DNA of 64,000 nucleotides from Methylomicrobium agile (GTDB lineage: Bacteria; Pseudomonadota; Gammaproteobacteria; Methylococcales; Methylomonadaceae). The position numbers and the translations under genes were made by a program. The notes below the pieces were generated by a model. The model did not search any database. It had not been told where the DNA came from and was given only the letters and a program-made list of their open reading frames with translations. The first letter of the stretch is position 1; the number at the start of each line of letters is the position of its first letter. Below, piece by piece: positions 9,150-18,147 of the stretch. The DNA is taken from contig NZ_JPOJ01000001.1 in the NCBI RefSeq assembly GCF_000733855.1, positions 4,078,128-4,142,127 of the forward strand, read 5' to 3'.

Positions 9150-9888
9150 TCGTGCAATGCTCCTAAAGGATCTTCACCTCTACGGCATGGCTGCGGCCTG
9201 GAGCGAGTGGCAAGCAGAGTTCTCTGTTCAGCAGAAACCCATGATGCCGGAAGTCTGGCTGGATCGCCTGATTAAAGCCGAACAAATCGACCGTCAAGCC
9301 CGCAGCCTAAGCTATCAGCTCAAAGCAGCGCGCTTTCCCCTTCATCGCGATTTGATGAGCTTTGACTGGCAGGAAACCCCGTTACTGCGTAACAGAATTG
9401 AGCAACTGGCGGCCGCCGCCTTTATGGATCAAGCCTACAACTTAATCCTGGTCGGCGGCACCGGAACCGGTAAAACCCATCTGGTTATCGCCTTGGCAGT
9501 TGCCGCGATACATCAAAGTAAACGGGTGCGCTTTTACAACGCGGTCGATCTGGTCAATCAACTGGATAAGGAAAAGCAGCACGGCAAAGCCGGTAACCTC
9601 GCCAAGCAACTGACGCTGATGGATGCCGTCATCCTGGATGAATTGGGGTACTTGCCGTTCCCGGCGTCCGGCGGCGCTTTGCTATTCCACCTCATCAACC
9701 ATTTGTATGAAAAAACCTCGCTGATCATTACCACCAATCTCAACTTCGCTGAATGGGTACAGGTTTTTGGCGATGCCAAGATGACCACAGCGCTGTTGGA
9801 TCGTGTGACTCATTACTGCGATATTTTGGAAACGGGTAACGATTCCTATCGGTTTAAGCAGAGGAAAAAGGCGACAGAGAACCAATAA
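9139..9888 (+). CDS. istB: IstB-like IS21 helper ATPase
   Basis: A 249-residue AAA+ transposition helper of the IS21 family, which regulates target choice by the IstA transposase. Walker A is GGTGTGKTH (about residue 110) and Walker B is VILDELGYL (about residue 163). The arginine-containing end [16 protein letters not shown] follows. Length and motifs look complete and the frame is intact, but the partner IstA is only a fragment, so this IS21 copy should not move by itself. Confidence 0.9.
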   Translation: MSIDRAMLLKDLHLYGMAAAWSEWQAEFSVQQKPMMPEVWLDRLIKAEQIDRQARSLSYQLKAARFPLHRDLMSFDWQETPLLRNRIEQLAAAAFMDQAYNLILVGGTGTGKTHLVIALAVAAIHQSKRVRFYNAVDLVNQLDKEKQHGKAGNLAKQLTLMDAVILDELGYLPFPASGGALLFHLINHLYEKTSLIITTNLNFAEWVQVFGDAKMTTALLDRVTHYCDILETGNDSYRFKQRKKATENQ

Positions 9889-9983
9889 CCCTAAAACTTA
9901 ACTGGAAATTATTCGACGTTCTTTGCTGGAAACTTTTCAACGCCGTTTGACATGCTTGGTGTTCAAGGTCTTCTTTGAGTGCT

Positions 9984-10382
9984 TTATTCACTAAATTCCG
10001 GTCCTTTGGGTTCGTCTGTAACCGCATAGGATACTATATCTGTTGTGCCTGTTGTTGGGCGCGCCGTACTTCCCTTTATCATCGCTGGAAGCCTACCCAA
10101 TATCGACCATTGAGCTGAATTCAAGGTCGTACGAATTTTATAAGCGACGCCGATTCGTTTCGGAGCGGATTGCCGGCATTTGAGGGACTTTTGCACGTAT
10201 TTGAGTGCTTCGTCTTCATTGTTGACGACGGAGATAAGAGTTCGTCCTTTACCGCCGATCCGTCCGTAAGTGGTTTCTACAATCGAGTTGCCGAAGAGAT
10301 CTTGGCCATAGGCAATAGAATAGGCACGATAAATGTTACGAACAGGATCTTGGGCTTTGAGGTAGGCGACGGGTGTTATCAT
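9984..10382 (-). CDS. WGR-domain protein
   Basis: A 132-residue protein whose first half is a WGR domain: RNIYRAYSIAYGQDLFGN, then TTYGRIGGKGRT (about residues 38-49) and a helix containing EDEALKYVQKSL. WGR domains occur in PARP-like proteins and with DNA-repair or toxin-antitoxin modules; they bind nucleic acid. The remainder (from about residue 85) is not recognised. The start at 10382 (MITPVAYLKAQD) is chosen by comparison with the second copy at 12148, which begins at the same position. It faces the parDE operon. Confidence 0.65.
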   Translation of the reverse strand: MITPVAYLKAQDPVRNIYRAYSIAYGQDLFGNSIVETTYGRIGGKGRTLISVVNNEDEALKYVQKSLKCRQSAPKRIGVAYKIRTTLNSAQWSILGRLPAMIKGSTARPTTGTTDIVSYAVTDEPKGPEFSE

Positions 10383-10524
10383 GGACTGAACTCCCGCCCC
10401 TGCCCCAGGCATAGGCCGGTAAAACGTGGTTTTGGTCAAAGGGCCGAATCAAGAAAGTCCTTGTCAAAGACTCTACTTATCATGTATGTTTTATATACAT
10501 GCTATGTATATTATGAGGTTAGCC

Positions 10525-10806
10525 ATGCATATCAACTTATCTGCCGAAATGGAGCAGTACCTTCAAAGCAAGGTCGGCACAGGCTTTTACAGCAACGCTT
10601 CCGAGGTCGTCCGCGACGCGATCCGCCGGATGCGGGAAGAGGATGAAAAGCTCGCGGCGCTTCGGGCGGCCGTGCAAATCGGCGACGACCAGCTGGAACG
10701 CGGCGAAGGGATCTCGTACACACCAGAGCGGCTGGAAACCATTACCGCTAAAGCTTTTGCCAACGCCCGTCAAGGCAAGAAAGTAAATCCCGATGTCGCT
10801 CCCTGA
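10525..10806 (+). CDS. parD: ParD-type antitoxin (ribbon-helix-helix)
   Basis: A 93-residue type II antitoxin. The N-terminal ribbon-helix-helix MHINLSAEMEQYL and the helix FYSNASEVVRDAIRRM bind operator DNA. The C-terminal part from about residue 45 should wrap the toxin. The ATG at 10525 follows GAGG at a good distance; an ATG at 10513 is less likely. It overlaps parE by 14 bp, the usual coupling that keeps antitoxin in excess. AT-rich sequence just upstream (10480-10515) probably holds the autoregulated promoter. Confidence 0.88.
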   Translation: MHINLSAEMEQYLQSKVGTGFYSNASEVVRDAIRRMREEDEKLAALRAAVQIGDDQLERGEGISYTPERLETITAKAFANARQGKKVNPDVAP

Positions 10807-11095
10807 TGTCGCGCTAATTCTCTCGCCTCAGGCCGAGGAAGACTTTACCGACATCCTGCAATACACCCTCAACACCTGGAGCGAGGCGCAGACTTATGCC
10901 TATCGGGCTATCCTCGACAAGGCGCTTTTGGCCATTCAGCAATATCCCCAAATCGGCCAGGTCCGGCCCGAGCTTTCGGCCGCGCACCGCCTCTTTCCAG
11001 CGGGTCATCATATCATCGTTTATCGGGTCAAAGACAATACCGTCTATGTCTCCCGTATCCTGCATGAACGAATGGATATAACGCGACACATCTGA
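10793..11095 (+). CDS. parE: ParE-type toxin
   Basis: A 100-residue toxin of the RelE/ParE superfamily: LSPQAEEDFTDILQYT at the start, DKALLAIQQYPQIGQVRPEL in the middle, HHIIVYRVKDNTVYVSRILHERMD at the end. ParE members inhibit DNA gyrase; RelE members cleave mRNA. The absence of obvious RelE catalytic residues and the ParD partner favour the ParE role. The frame is intact. Confidence 0.88.
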   Translation: MSLPDVALILSPQAEEDFTDILQYTLNTWSEAQTYAYRAILDKALLAIQQYPQIGQVRPELSAAHRLFPAGHHIIVYRVKDNTVYVSRILHERMDITRHI

Positions 11096-11289
11096 AACAG
11101 TTGATTCTCAAGCGGACGCTTACCGCCAGTCGAGACACGCGCATAGCCTATTTTTAGAGCTAGCTGTCTGAAAAACCCTTGTTTTCAAGAGAGCGCAGAT
11201 TGTTCTAAAAATCGTGTTGTTGATATGCTGATGGTGTACTGGTAATGTGTGTACGTCTGTGCTAGATTAGCAAGCAGGAGGTAACCGAT

Positions 11290-11580
11290 ATGAAAACGAA
11301 CAAACGTAGCGACCGGATTGATCTCCGGATTGACCCGAAAGCCAAAGAAGCGTTGCAAGCGGCCGCCTTGCTCAAGCATAAAACGGTCAGTGAATTCATT
11401 CTGGAAAATGCGCTCAGTGCAGCCAATGAAGTGCTGGCGGATCGCCGGTATTTTGTGCTGAATGCCGAACAATGGGAAGCGTTTCAGGCGGCGCTCGACG
11501 CCCCGCCGCGAGCTCTGCCGCGGCTTGAACGCTTGATGAAGGAGCCCGGTTTCTTCGATGTCCACGCCGCGGAAAACTAA
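11290..11580 (+). CDS. tacA: TacA-like DUF1778 antitoxin
   Basis: A 96-residue ribbon-helix-helix antitoxin. RIDLRIDPKAKEALQAAALLKHKTVSEFILENA is the DUF1778 pattern, and the C-terminal neck (ALPRLERLMKEPGFFD) normally blocks the acetyltransferase toxin. A very strong ribosome site, AGGAGGTAA, precedes the ATG by about 5 bases. It overlaps the toxin gene by 23 bp. The toxin is truncated, so this antitoxin may no longer have an active partner here. Confidence 0.88.
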   Translation: MKTNKRSDRIDLRIDPKAKEALQAAALLKHKTVSEFILENALSAANEVLADRRYFVLNAEQWEAFQAALDAPPRALPRLERLMKEPGFFDVHAAEN

Positions 11581-12000
11581 TCCGCGTATCGAAAAGCTGC
11601 AACGCACCCATGACGTTGAGGCTTTCGATTGCGGGCAAGAACACCTCAACCTGTATTTGCAGCGTTATGCGCTGATGAGCCAACGCGCGGACGGGGCGCA
11701 GACTTACGTGGGCCTGGCGGATCATGTCATCATCGGCTACTACACGTTGCTCGCCGGCAGCGTCGTCTATGAAGAGGCCCCCGAGCGGTTGACTAAAGGC
11801 CTCTCCCATCAGCCTGTTCCGACGATGCTGTTAGGCCGTTTCGCGGTGGATCTTGCCTGGCAAGGCAAAGGGGTCGGCGCCGGCCTCTTGCGGGACGCCA
11901 TGCAGCGCACCGCGCAGGCGGCCGATATTGTTGGCATTCGGGCCTTATTGGTTCATGCCAAGGACGACGCGGCGAAAAGTTTTTATGAACATTTTAATTT
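11558..12000 (+). pseudogene. tacT: TacT-like GNAT toxin, 3'-truncated and fused to antisense WGR DNA
   Basis: A GNAT acetyltransferase toxin that would acetylate charged tRNA. Residues 1-147 are normal: the EAFDCGQEHLNLYL start, LLGRFAVDLAWQGKGVGAGLLRDA with the acetyl-CoA loop, and AKDDAAKSFYEHFNF. At about base 12000 homology stops. The frame then runs on, open to 12460, through the reverse strand of a WGR gene and of a resolvase. The last ~20 toxin residues are lost. The chimeric 300-residue product is probably inactive, but this is not certain because the active-site core remains. Confidence 0.75.
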
Positions 12001-12004
12001 CTTC

Positions 12005-12148
12005 CGTTCGTCCTTTTCCTCCAATCCGTCCGTAAGTGGTTTCCACGACCCAGTTGCCAAAGATATCCTGCCCGTAGGAAAGCGAATAAGCCCGGTGAAT
12101 ATTTCGAGTGTGATCTCGCGCTTCAAGATAGGCAACGGGTGTCAACAT
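12005..12148 (-). pseudogene. Second WGR-domain copy, truncated
   Basis: The first 48 codons match the WGR gene at 9984-10382: MLTPVAYLEARD, RNIHRAYSLSYGQDIFGN, TTYGRIGGKGRT, with many substitutions, so it is an old paralogue. At base ~12005 it runs into the reverse complement of the truncated tacT gene. The junction shows a recombination or deletion that joined the two genes tail to tail. Confidence 0.75.
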
Positions 12149-12160
12149 GGTTCGGTCTCC

Positions 12161-12724
12161 CTAACCGCTCCCCTTCCCCCCCGGCAAGTGTCGATACAGC
12201 GTAGAGGGAGCCACCCGGAGGCGCTTGGCCACCTCTTCCATGGTGATCTCCGGATCGGACAGCATCGCTTTAGCGGCCACCAAGTCTTTCGCGTTCAACG
12301 CCGGGGGACGGCCCCCTTTTTTACCTCGGGCACGGGCGGCCTCCAGGCCGGCTCTCGTGCGCTCGCGGATGATGGAGCGTTCGAACTCCGCCAAGGCGCC
12401 GAACACATGAAACACCAATTTCCCACCGGCGGTCGTGGTGTCGATCGCTTCGGTCAGTGATCGAAGTCCAATACTCCGGCTTTCCAGTAGCTCTACTGTT
12501 TTGATCAGTTGCTTCAGGGAACGTGCCAAGCGGTCCAGTTTCCAGACCACCAGGCTGTCCCCTGCCCTGAGATAGTCTAGCGCGGCTAATAGCTCCGGCC
12601 GATCGCGTTGCGCACCGGACGCTTTTTCGACAAACAGCTTTTCACAGCCTGCGGCCTTTAGCGCGTCCAGCTACAGGGCGGGATTTTGGTCTTGCGTAGA
12701 AACACGGGCATAACCGACGAGCAT
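12161..12724 (-). pseudogene. Serine recombinase (Tn3-type resolvase/invertase) with nonsense codon
   Basis: A resolvase of 187 codons: MLVGYARVSTQDQNPAL at the N-terminus with the catalytic Ser at codon 9, then WKLDRLARSL, RERTRAGLEAARARGKKGG and a C-terminal helix-turn-helix (EEVAKRLRVAPSTLYRHL). Codon 18 is TAG (12671-12673) where relatives have CAG, a single C-to-T change that stops translation after 17 residues. Restart at a codon near 12550 would lack the catalytic Ser. It was probably the resolvase of a transposon now lost. Confidence 0.85.
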
Positions 12725-12954
12725 AAAGCCTCCGAAAATTCAGTCGCAGTACGAGTTATTCAGAGAGGAGTGTCAAGACATAGTTATAAGAATTGAAGGG
12801 ATAACAGAAAGTTAGCGTTTGTCAGGAGATCACTTTGAGAATTAAACATCGATCCCTATCTCTTAAAAACGGGGTTGGGGATTCTGTTATTTGTTTTCTA
12901 GGGTGCGTATATGGTGTAATATTGGTGTATAGTAGATTTTTGAGAGATCACGCC

Positions 12955-13206
12955 ATGGTGAGACAAAGCATATCCGTATCAGAGCCCAATGACGAATGGC
13001 TGAAGGCTCAAGTCGCAAGCGCAGAATACAGCAGTAAGAGCGAAGTGATTAATGACTTAATCCGGCGGGCGCGGAGGCAGCAGCTTGAGGTCGAACATGT
13101 TCGCGCTGAACTGATTAAGGCCGAGCAAAGCGGGTTCACCGACGAGAAACCGGAAGATTTATTGGCCAACTTCAAGGAAGAAGCACAGCGAGATGGGCTC
13201 TTATAA
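12955..13206 (+). CDS. parD: ParD-type antitoxin, second pair
   Basis: An 83-residue ribbon-helix-helix antitoxin: RQSISVSEPNDEWLKAQV, then YSSKSEVINDLIRRARRQQ, then an acidic toxin-binding tail. It is not a close copy of the parD at 10525. The ATG at 12955 is preferred over one 120 bases upstream, whose extra codons have no antitoxin features. It overlaps the toxin by 14 bp. Confidence 0.85.
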   Translation: MVRQSISVSEPNDEWLKAQVASAEYSSKSEVINDLIRRARRQQLEVEHVRAELIKAEQSGFTDEKPEDLLANFKEEAQRDGLL

Positions 13207-13480
13207 ACTCACCCGAAAAGCCCGCGCTGATTTGAAGAGAATCTGGCTATACGGTGTTAAAACGCATGGAAGTCAAAGAGCTGATCAATATCATAGAGGT
13301 ATCCTTGAACGCTTAGATCAAATTGCTGATCAGCCCTATTTATTTCAGGCTGTTGAGCATATTCGAGAAGGCTATCGGCGGAGTGTGTATGGAACCGATA
13401 GCATCTATTACCGGATCAATGGCGATAGAGTTGAAATTATGGCTATATTAGGGAGGCAGGACACAGAAGATTGGCTGTAG
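13193..13480 (+). CDS. parE: ParE-type toxin, second pair
   Basis: A 95-residue toxin: YKLTRKARADLKRIWLYG at the start, ADQYHRGILERLDQIADQP in the middle, and the RRSVYGTDSIYYRI and EIMAILGRQD strands at the end, all standard for ParE. The frame is intact. It is the last gene before the SIR2/Argonaute operon, separated from it by about 390 bp. Confidence 0.87.
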   Translation: MGSYKLTRKARADLKRIWLYGVKTHGSQRADQYHRGILERLDQIADQPYLFQAVEHIREGYRRSVYGTDSIYYRINGDRVEIMAILGRQDTEDWL

Positions 13481-13870
13481 GCACCCCTCGTTTATTTTGT
13501 CTACCTTCCCTCTTCTCCAATAAACGACCTCATTCGGCAACAGTATGATAAGGTAACCCCTATTCAACGATAGAAATGTATCAGGTTCCATGCCTAAGCC
13601 CCATTATTGTGCAGAGGACTACTTGTTTAGTCCCACACATAAATGGTGTAAATGACTTCTGAAAATGACAGTATGAAATTGGGTTTTCACTAGCCTGTTA
13701 GCTGTTGGTCCACGCAGCCTAAATGTAATACAATTAAATAAGGGCTAGCTCAACGTGTGGATTACCGCTTTAAATTTGATACGAAATGCGCAAGTATTAG
13801 CATAGGTCCTAATTAAGAAAATGAATCAGAGGGTTGAGAGTTCGGATAGCTTAGGATTGGCACAACATTG
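13481..13870. other. Non-coding gap upstream of the SIR2/Argonaute operon
   Basis: About 390 bp with no convincing gene on either strand. It is AT-richer than the operon and should carry the promoter of the SIR2 gene. No clear -35/-10 pair, operator palindrome or terminator was seen. Confidence 0.5.
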
Positions 13871-16627
13871 ATGCGAACAACCACGACAGGGCGCTTGCGC
13901 TCTCTGCTAATAGATGGCTATGAGCCTGTTTTGCTTCTCGGAGCAGGAGCGTCGATTAAATCCGGCATCCCTGCTGCTGCGTTAACTGTTGAAAAAGCAG
14001 CCCGGTGGGCATGGTGTAAAGAACACTGCCGACATCACGAAGATAATTCAATTCGGCGATCTGATTACTGGCCATGGCTCACTGCGCAATCTTGGTACAA
14101 GTCTGATTTATCGGATGCAGATCTTTATCCAGACGCGATTGATCACCTGTTAGGTGTGAAGAGCGACCGGCGGGAGTTCTTTGAACAGTTAATAAACCCT
14201 CTTGGCGTTCACCCGTCTCGGGGCTATGTTGCCCTAACCCAAATTCTCCACCAAGGCTGGATATCGACCATCCTCACAACCAATTTCGACCACTGTTTGG
14301 AACGTGCGGCCATCCAGCACAATCGACCTCATCGCTTGGTCAGTATTAGCACCCCAGCCGATTACATAATGTTCAGTTCGGCGCCTCAGGACCCTCAATT
14401 GATTTTCTTGCATGGTTCCGTTAAACATTACAGCGATAAGAACTTAACGGACGAGGTTCAGTCACTTGACGCCAAAATCGTTGACCGATTGGAGCCACTC
14501 CTGCGCGACCATCCGATAATTGTCGTGGGATATCGCGGAGCCGAAGCATCTGTAATGAAGGATCTGTTTCTGGCGCATGCTAATTCTGAAGGCTTTTTAC
14601 ATGGCGTTTATTGGTGTGTGCTGGAGGGTGAGGTTGACGGCCCGTTTTCTCCATTTGTCATCGAACTTGCGAACCAGATCCGTTCAAATTTCCAGCTCGT
14701 TCCCATCAAAGGTTTTGACGATCTTTTTGAAAAGGATTTACTTAATAGCATGATAGCGGCCGGCGCACGACCAACCCGACGACGCTCAGGTCACAATGTC
14801 GGTGGCATGCCTGCAGATATGCGGCCGCTTATAGGTTTCGATGTTTCGGGATTCGAAGTACCACTCCTCCATGCTCGCCTTTCGCAATATGCAGACAAGA
14901 CCGATCTCTGGCGGCCAAAGGAAATCGACGCGACGTGGATTGAGGAAATGACTGATAGGTTGGATCTCGTCCGTCCCATTGATGCATCAAAAGCCCCTAC
15001 TCTCGCTGGCTGGCTTCTCTTCGCGCAAAATCCATCAGCAGATTTTAAACAAGCGCGCGTTGAATTTCGTGCAATAGGGCCCAGCCATTGGCTCCGCGAA
15101 CGATTTGGGGATGATATCGAGTTAGAGCCAGCTGAGCGGGAAGATGATTACAGCGTTCGCCGAACAATTGGGGGAAATCTTTGGAATCAGTTGGATGTAC
15201 TAATTGACCTGCTTGCGCTTGTAAATTTCCAATTCCGGCTAAAAGCAGAGGTGTCAAGGACCGTAAGCGCCTACAATGCGATCGCCATTAAAGAGATGAT
15301 TGTTAACGCCATCGTCCATCGAGATTATGATCGAGACGAGCCAGTTTACGTTGAGGTTCAGCCGAAATCGATTACTGTGAAAAGTCCAGGGGGAGTAATT
15401 GACGAAATTGCAGCTCAAGTTGGCAATCAGCCTTTCCAAGAAGCTATCGCGGGACGAACAAATCCCATTAAAGGCTATCGCAACCCTGCGATTTCCGATC
15501 TTTTCTATGGTGGAGGGCAGATGGATCGCCGTGGCTCCGGTCTGCCTGACATGGTGCTACTGACACTGAACAATAATGGCTCGGTCGCGTTCGGTCCATC
15601 GCCTGACAATCGAAATTTTACGGTCACTATCGAAGCCCGGCCCGAGGCTGTTGATGAAATCACCAACACCGCTTTGCCGTTGACCGAGGAAACGGTCCGC
15701 TATTCGTCAAACTTGATCCCGATCGCGTTGATGCCAGAGAAAGTCTGGCATGCCGCCACTACCGCGAAATCGAACGCTAGCTTCTATCGCAATGCTCAAG
15801 GTTTGGCCGCTCCGCCAGGTCACGTCAGCGACGGCCGCTTCTATTCGCTCTACAATTTAGAGGAGATAGCGGATGTATTGATTACCCCCTTTGAGCCGGG
15901 GGACATCGAGACACTGGGTTTTTCCGAGCTTATCAGCTTTCCGGGAGGCGAGGCGATTGCTTTAAAGCTGCTTCATGAGCTGATCTTCGAGCATTTAAAG
16001 TCTAAAGGTCTCCAGATCGAGTTTAATCGTCGCCGCGCCTATTTCGGGCGAGGAGATGAGCCCGAATTGAAGGTCAGCTATCAGGGGCGACTTCGTAAAG
16101 CCACCCGTACAGTCGTCAAGGCACGAACCAAGCGCGACTCTGACGATATCGTCTATTACGAGCACAAGGCATTCAGTTTCTCAGTGATGCGCTTTGGAGA
16201 GGATTGGGCTCTAGTCATCACGCCGGGCTATGCCTTCACACGGGATGGGCTTCGCAGCCCAATCGGCCAAGAACGCACAAACATCCTGTCAACACGTCGG
16301 GCCGCTCTCGATTTCAATCCTAGCGTCCTGCAGGACGTCTCCTTCTGGCTTGCCGTGCTTTCGAGCGAGGCTGAAGGCCTCTTTGCCCTCGAACATCGTC
16401 CGGACAACGACTTTGCGCACTTCGCCCCCACTGTGTTGCTCTCGCCCCGCACGCCAACAATTTCGTTCAATATCTCGGCTTTCAACGAACTCTCGCAACG
16501 CAATCAGGAAATCGATGAAGATCTTGTAAAACTTGATGCCGAACTTGAACAGCTCGCCCTCGAACCGGACGACGATGAAGTTGACGACGAGCCGCCCGAG
16601 CACGACGGGGCGCGCGATGACGATTGA
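13871..16627 (+). CDS. SIR2 - GHKL-type ATPase - APAZ fusion, partner of short Argonaute
   Basis: A 918-residue three-part protein. Residues 10-290 are a SIR2-like NADase: GAGAS at 24-28, TTNFD with Asn138, FLHGS with candidate catalytic His181, and VVGYRG at 218-223. Residues 320-595 resemble the C-terminal ATPase (HATPase_c_4) of AlbA/Schlafen-type regulators: GWLLFAQNP near 380, the N-box EMIVNAIVHRDY with Asn479, SPGG at 505, RNPAISDLFYGGGQMDRRGSG at 537-557. Residues 610-890 look like an APAZ domain, and the end is strongly acidic. The ATG at 13871 is used. The next gene overlaps by 11 bp. SIR2-APAZ partners of short Argonautes deplete NAD on target recognition. The ATPase insert is unusual and makes this about 300 residues longer than typical. 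Confidence 0.85.
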   Translation: MRTTTTGRLRSLLIDGYEPVLLLGAGASIKSGIPAAALTVEKAARWAWCKEHCRHHEDNSIRRSDYWPWLTAQSWYKSDLSDADLYPDAIDHLLGVKSDRREFFEQLINPLGVHPSRGYVALTQILHQGWISTILTTNFDHCLERAAIQHNRPHRLVSISTPADYIMFSSAPQDPQLIFLHGSVKHYSDKNLTDEVQSLDAKIVDRLEPLLRDHPIIVVGYRGAEASVMKDLFLAHANSEGFLHGVYWCVLEGEVDGPFSPFVIELANQIRSNFQLVPIKGFDDLFEKDLLNSMIAAGARPTRRRSGHNVGGMPADMRPLIGFDVSGFEVPLLHARLSQYADKTDLWRPKEIDATWIEEMTDRLDLVRPIDASKAPTLAGWLLFAQNPSADFKQARVEFRAIGPSHWLRERFGDDIELEPAEREDDYSVRRTIGGNLWNQLDVLIDLLALVNFQFRLKAEVSRTVSAYNAIAIKEMIVNAIVHRDYDRDEPVYVEVQPKSITVKSPGGVIDEIAAQVGNQPFQEAIAGRTNPIKGYRNPAISDLFYGGGQMDRRGSGLPDMVLLTLNNNGSVAFGPSPDNRNFTVTIEARPEAVDEITNTALPLTEETVRYSSNLIPIALMPEKVWHAATTAKSNASFYRNAQGLAAPPGHVSDGRFYSLYNLEEIADVLITPFEPGDIETLGFSELISFPGGEAIALKLLHELIFEHLKSKGLQIEFNRRRAYFGRGDEPELKVSYQGRLRKATRTVVKARTKRDSDDIVYYEHKAFSFSVMRFGEDWALVITPGYAFTRDGLRSPIGQERTNILSTRRAALDFNPSVLQDVSFWLAVLSSEAEGLFALEHRPDNDFAHFAPTVLLSPRTPTISFNISAFNELSQRNQEIDEDLVKLDAELEQLALEPDDDEVDDEPPEHDGARDDD

Positions 16628-18119
16628 CCTTTCGATTATTGAATTGTCGCCGCCGCGCCTGCAATTCGGCGGTGCCATTACGCATAGTGACCCCAAAGTT
16701 GGGTTGCTTGCCGCAGGCCCATTTGATCTACGATTCGGATCCGCAAGAAAGGACCACATTCATGTCGGTATTGTCGGTCCGGCTGACCAAGTGGTAGCAG
16801 CGAGGAGATGGCTTGATCGGTGTAGTCTTGAAATCCCCGTGCTTGGCAATGCAAATCTCCTCAAAAGGCCATTTCCGGGATTTGCTGACGCTTTTCACAA
16901 ACAACTGGTAGCACCTGAATCATCATCGATCGCTCTGAACTTCGACACAAATGATAATCTCGCACGTGCTCTGCAGGGCGACGCTTATACCGCCTTCCAA
17001 AATGTCGTCGATCTTTATGCCGATGCACATACCCGTCTTTCATCCCGTGACCTTAATCGTCCCGATATTATTTTGATGTGCATCCCTGACAGCGTTTTCG
17101 CTAAGGTTGGATCGGTAGAAAGGAAAGCGACAGAGGAAGAGCGAAAGCGGGCCAAAACAATCCAACGCACTCGTGAGAGCACTCAACTTGATCTGTTCGA
17201 TGATATATTGGATGAGGTTGAGCAGACGTCTGAAGACTTTCTCAGGCGTGATTTGCGGCATGCACTTAAAGCCAGAGCACTCAGGAATCGATTGCCGATC
17301 CAGCTTGTAACCGATGCTTTGCTCAATGATACCTCGCGCAATCAAGATCCTGCCACGCGCGCATGGAATTTTGCCGTAGGCCTCTATTACAAGGCCGGCG
17401 GCGTGCCTTGGCGGCTACCGCCGAACGGTCCCGATACTTGTTTCGTAGGCATCAGTTTTCATCATTTTCGTACAACACAGCGTGCGATTGTTCGGTCGAG
17501 TCTTGCACAGGCGTTTTCAAGTAACGGAGAGGGCTTTGCAATTAGAGGAGAAGGAGTACCTGTCGAGCCCAATCAGAGCCGAAATGTTCATCTTTCCGAG
17601 TTGCAAGCCTTCCAGATAGCTCAAAACGTTCTGTCTGAGTATGAACTTCGAACTGGCGGCGCTCCTTTGCGTGTTGTACTGCACAAGACCTCTTATGTTG
17701 ATGCAGCCGAGCGCGCGGGATTTGAAGCGGCGCTGAAAGACATTCCAATCGTCTCAATGGTTACTTTAGTCCCCAGCCTGTTTCGTTTAATGCGTTATGG
17801 CGCTTATCCCCCAAAAGTCGGTACAGTCTGTACAGTCAACAACGATAGATCTTTCCTTTTTACGTCGGGTTTTATGCCGGAGCTTGGCACCTATCCAGGT
17901 CCACACATACCTCAACCTTTTGAGGTACGTTGCCTAGGCTCTGAGAATGCGGTTGCGGCAGCTCAGGATGTTCTCAATCTTACGCGCATGAATTGGAATA
18001 CCGCAGATATCCGAGGCAAATGGCCTGTTTCCTTGTCATTTGCACGGCGCGTTGGTGGAATTCTTGACGAATATGGTGATGAGGATCTCATGGAGACATC
18101 TTTTCGCTATTTCGTGTGA
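16617..18119 (+). CDS. Short prokaryotic Argonaute (MID-PIWI)
   Basis: A 500-residue protein with only MID and PIWI domains, no N or PAZ. It begins SPPRLQFGG, typical of short pAgos. The MID region spans about 75-255 (DIILMCIPDSVF, then a charged helical insert, then RNRLPIQLVTDALL). PIWI runs from about 257: LYYKAGGVPWRL, CFVGISF at 275-281, RVVLHKTSY at 352-360, TRMNWN at 456-461. In VGISF the usual first catalytic Asp is missing, so it should be a guide-directed target binder, not a nuclease. The ATG at 16617 lies inside the SIR2 gene end, indicating translational coupling and a complex with that protein's APAZ part. The family call is strong; activity is inferred. Confidence 0.88.
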   Translation: MTIDLSIIELSPPRLQFGGAITHSDPKVGLLAAGPFDLRFGSARKDHIHVGIVGPADQVVAARRWLDRCSLEIPVLGNANLLKRPFPGFADAFHKQLVAPESSSIALNFDTNDNLARALQGDAYTAFQNVVDLYADAHTRLSSRDLNRPDIILMCIPDSVFAKVGSVERKATEEERKRAKTIQRTRESTQLDLFDDILDEVEQTSEDFLRRDLRHALKARALRNRLPIQLVTDALLNDTSRNQDPATRAWNFAVGLYYKAGGVPWRLPPNGPDTCFVGISFHHFRTTQRAIVRSSLAQAFSSNGEGFAIRGEGVPVEPNQSRNVHLSELQAFQIAQNVLSEYELRTGGAPLRVVLHKTSYVDAAERAGFEAALKDIPIVSMVTLVPSLFRLMRYGAYPPKVGTVCTVNNDRSFLFTSGFMPELGTYPGPHIPQPFEVRCLGSENAVAAAQDVLNLTRMNWNTADIRGKWPVSLSFARRVGGILDEYGDEDLMETSFRYFV

Positions 18120-18124
18120 AAAAA

Positions 18125-18147
18125 GGCCAAATAGTTAATCATTGGCC
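18125..18147 (+). terminator. Possible weak terminator after the Argonaute gene
   Basis: A 6-bp stem GGCCAA/TTGGCC with an 11-base AT loop begins 5 bp after the Argonaute stop. It is followed by CGCTATTTATC and not a clean T run, so it is only a weak candidate. Confidence 0.3.

Noticed and set aside
11558..12460. A genuine 300-residue GNAT protein
   Set aside because: Homology ends at about residue 147, and the remainder is the reverse complement of recognisable WGR and resolvase genes.
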